NCBI GenBank assembly: GCA_949291945.1
Contig: CASEXH010000001.1
Location: 1-64,000 of the forward strand
Direction: 5' to 3'
From: an uncultured Bacillota bacterium
GTDB lineage: Bacteria; Bacillota; Clostridia; Lachnospirales; Lachnospiraceae
Length of the DNA: 64,000 nucleotides
Made by a program: the position numbers and the translations under genes. Positions within the stretch are counted from its first letter, which is position 1, and each line of letters starts with the position of its first letter. Of the stretch, positions 62,950-64,000 are shown piece after piece. The notes beneath the pieces were generated by a model, which did not search any database, was not told the DNA's origin, and saw only the letters and a list, made by a program, of their open reading frames with translations.

Positions 62950-63072
62950 CTTAGAATTCCTCCCTTTCTGATGTCTCAATCCTGAAGTCAAAATTAGTCT
63001 TCTCCACTTCTTCGCTTTACTATAGAAAACCAAACCATACCAGTCTGCTATAGCGATTGAGCAATCCTCTTT

Positions 63073-63100
63073 ATTATAATTGAATCTGCATTTTTGTCAA
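63073..63100 (-). promoter_or_regulatory. Promoter of the opp operon
   Basis: On the minus strand a perfect -35 TTGACA (63095-63100) and a perfect -10 TATAAT (63073-63078) are spaced 16 bp apart, about 120 nt upstream of oppA. Confidence 0.8.
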
Positions 63101-63170
63101 CCATTTATGACGAAATTGTGTATTTTGTGTGTTTTTACCAAAGACAAATATCTTTTCTTGGCAATATAAT

Positions 63171-64000
63171 TCATACTTCTTTTTCCAGATTTTCCACGAT
63201 TTTACCTATGGTTCCGTCTGCAAAGGGAGAATCAATTCCTACTTCCTTGAGAAGCTCTGTATGAAACTTTGAAGCGGACATCCTGCATAATTTCAAATAG
63301 CTCTCCCACGCTCTTTTATAGTCTCTGTCCATCCATGCCTTATATTCAAAGGCACAGAGCTGGGCGATCACATAATCAATGTAGTACAGGGGGAAGCTGT
63401 AAATGTGATGCTGTTTCTGCCAGAAACATCCTTTTTCAAAGAAGGGCAGTCCATCATAATCCATATGAGGTTTATAGATTTTTTCCAGATTTTTCCACAC
63501 TTCTTTCCGCTCTTTCGGGCTCATTTCCGGATGATCGTATACTTCATGCTGGAATTCATCTACCATACAGCCGTAAGGCACGAACATCACCGCTTCTTCC
63601 AGATGCATTCTGGTGTAGTCCTCTGTAGTGTCTTTATCAAAGAACAGATGGTACCAGGGCTCTGTAAAGAATTCCATAGACATAGAATGGATCTCTGCTG
63701 TCTCCATACCGATATCCGCATGTTCTCTGATAGGATCTGAAGCCGCCAGATAGCCCTGGAAAGCATGGCCGCACTCATGGGTCATAACGTCCACGTCGCC
63801 GCTGGTGCCGTTAAAGTTTGCAAAGATAAAAGGAGCCTTGTAATCCGGCAGATAGGTCATATACCCTCCCACTGCCTTTGTCTTTCTTCCAAAGACATCC
63901 AGCAGTTCGTTCTCCATCATAAAGTCAAAGAATTCTTTTGTTTCCGGGGAAAGCTCTTCATACATCTGCTGGCCTGCTGCCAGGATCTCTTCAGGAGTTC
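63171..64000 (-). CDS. M3 family oligoendopeptidase, C-terminal part
   Basis: The gene runs past the window end (the frame continues upstream of 63965 as GTPEEILAAGQQMYEEL). About 275 residues are seen. The zinc site is HECGHAF with the downstream Glu in METAEIHSMSMEFF. A His near the C-terminus (KQHHIYSFPLYYIDY) is the usual substrate-binding region. These PepF-type enzymes cut peptides of about 7-17 residues in the cytoplasm, a natural partner of the adjacent Opp importer. It is incomplete, so length cannot be compared. Confidence 0.9.
   Translation of the reverse strand, partial: TPEEILAAGQQMYEELSPETKEFFDFMMENELLDVFGRKTKAVGGYMTYLPDYKAPFIFANFNGTSGDVDVMTHECGHAFQGYLAASDPIREHADIGMETAEIHSMSMEFFTEPWYHLFFDKDTTEDYTRMHLEEAVMFVPYGCMVDEFQHEVYDHPEMSPKERKEVWKNLEKIYKPHMDYDGLPFFEKGCFWQKQHHIYSFPLYYIDYVIAQLCAFEYKAWMDRDYKRAWESYLKLCRMSASKFHTELLKEVGIDSPFADGTIGKIVENLEKEV

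Overview
The window reads as an ordinary chromosomal stretch of a low-to-mid GC anaerobic Firmicute, most likely a gut Lachnospiraceae (Blautia-like). Reasons: a trimeric NAD/ferredoxin-type [FeFe] hydrogenase, a giant tandem 2-hydroxyacyl-CoA-dehydratase-activase-like protein, two-subunit Fe-S L-serine dehydratase, strong AGGAGG ribosome sites, U-rich intrinsic terminators, and families typical of Clostridia (DUF3784, DUF6472, DUF975, DUF1015). Genus is inference. No functions were checked against a database.

Layout. 0-2 kb: a decayed patch with remnants of an AAA ATPase plus TOPRIM/RloB-like pair, a P-loop kinase-like gene and a Phd antitoxin scrap. 2-8.2 kb: a sugar-acid catabolic cluster (two IlvD/Edd dehydratases, a KduD-type dehydrogenase, a DHDPS-family aldolase) under a FadR-family regulator. 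8.2-11.8 kb: a LytTR/GHKL two-component operon with three small membrane or lipoprotein genes. 11.9-16 kb: an operon of a 47-aa lipoprotein, an LRR protein, a VWA/DUF2201 protein, a MoxR AAA+ ATPase and a Cys-rich DUF6472 protein. 16.2-18.9 kb: tRNA-Thr(CGU), an HD protein, an MFS efflux gene behind a leader-peptide attenuator, then a non-coding array of about eight hairpin units. 19-23.9 kb: zinc-ribbon protein, flavodoxin, MscS, and a branching enzyme with a repetitive charged tail. 24-28.1 kb: the hydrogenase operon. 28.2-34.3 kb: an NMT1/SsuA-like ABC transporter, DUF1015, serA and serC. 34.4-39 kb: ilvB, ilvD, leuB. 39.3-41.9 kb: a candidate sRNA, the serine dehydratase genes split by a structured convergent-promoter locus, and yajC. 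42-47.7 kb: tgt and the giant activase. 47.8-54.6 kb: a MurJ/SpoVB-like flippase, ung, an OmpR-type two-component system flanked by two copies of a 50-bp repeat, a lipoprotein, and a GH25-LysM lysozyme. 54.7-57.1 kb: tmRNA and a DUF975/CmpB membrane fusion. 57.2-64 kb: oppABCDF and the C-terminal part of an M3 oligoendopeptidase.

How it fits together. Peptides imported by Opp would be cut by the adjacent M3 peptidase. Serine is made by SerC/SerA and degraded by SdaAB/SdaAA to pyruvate. Pyruvate feeds IlvB/IlvD/LeuB. Electrons leave through the hydrogenase. The sugar-acid cluster would also yield pyruvate through a 2-keto-3-deoxy acid. The strongest unexplained signals are RNA- or repeat-level: the MFS attenuator, the 18.5-18.9 kb hairpin array, and the 40.5-40.7 kb convergent RNA locus inside the serine dehydratase pair.
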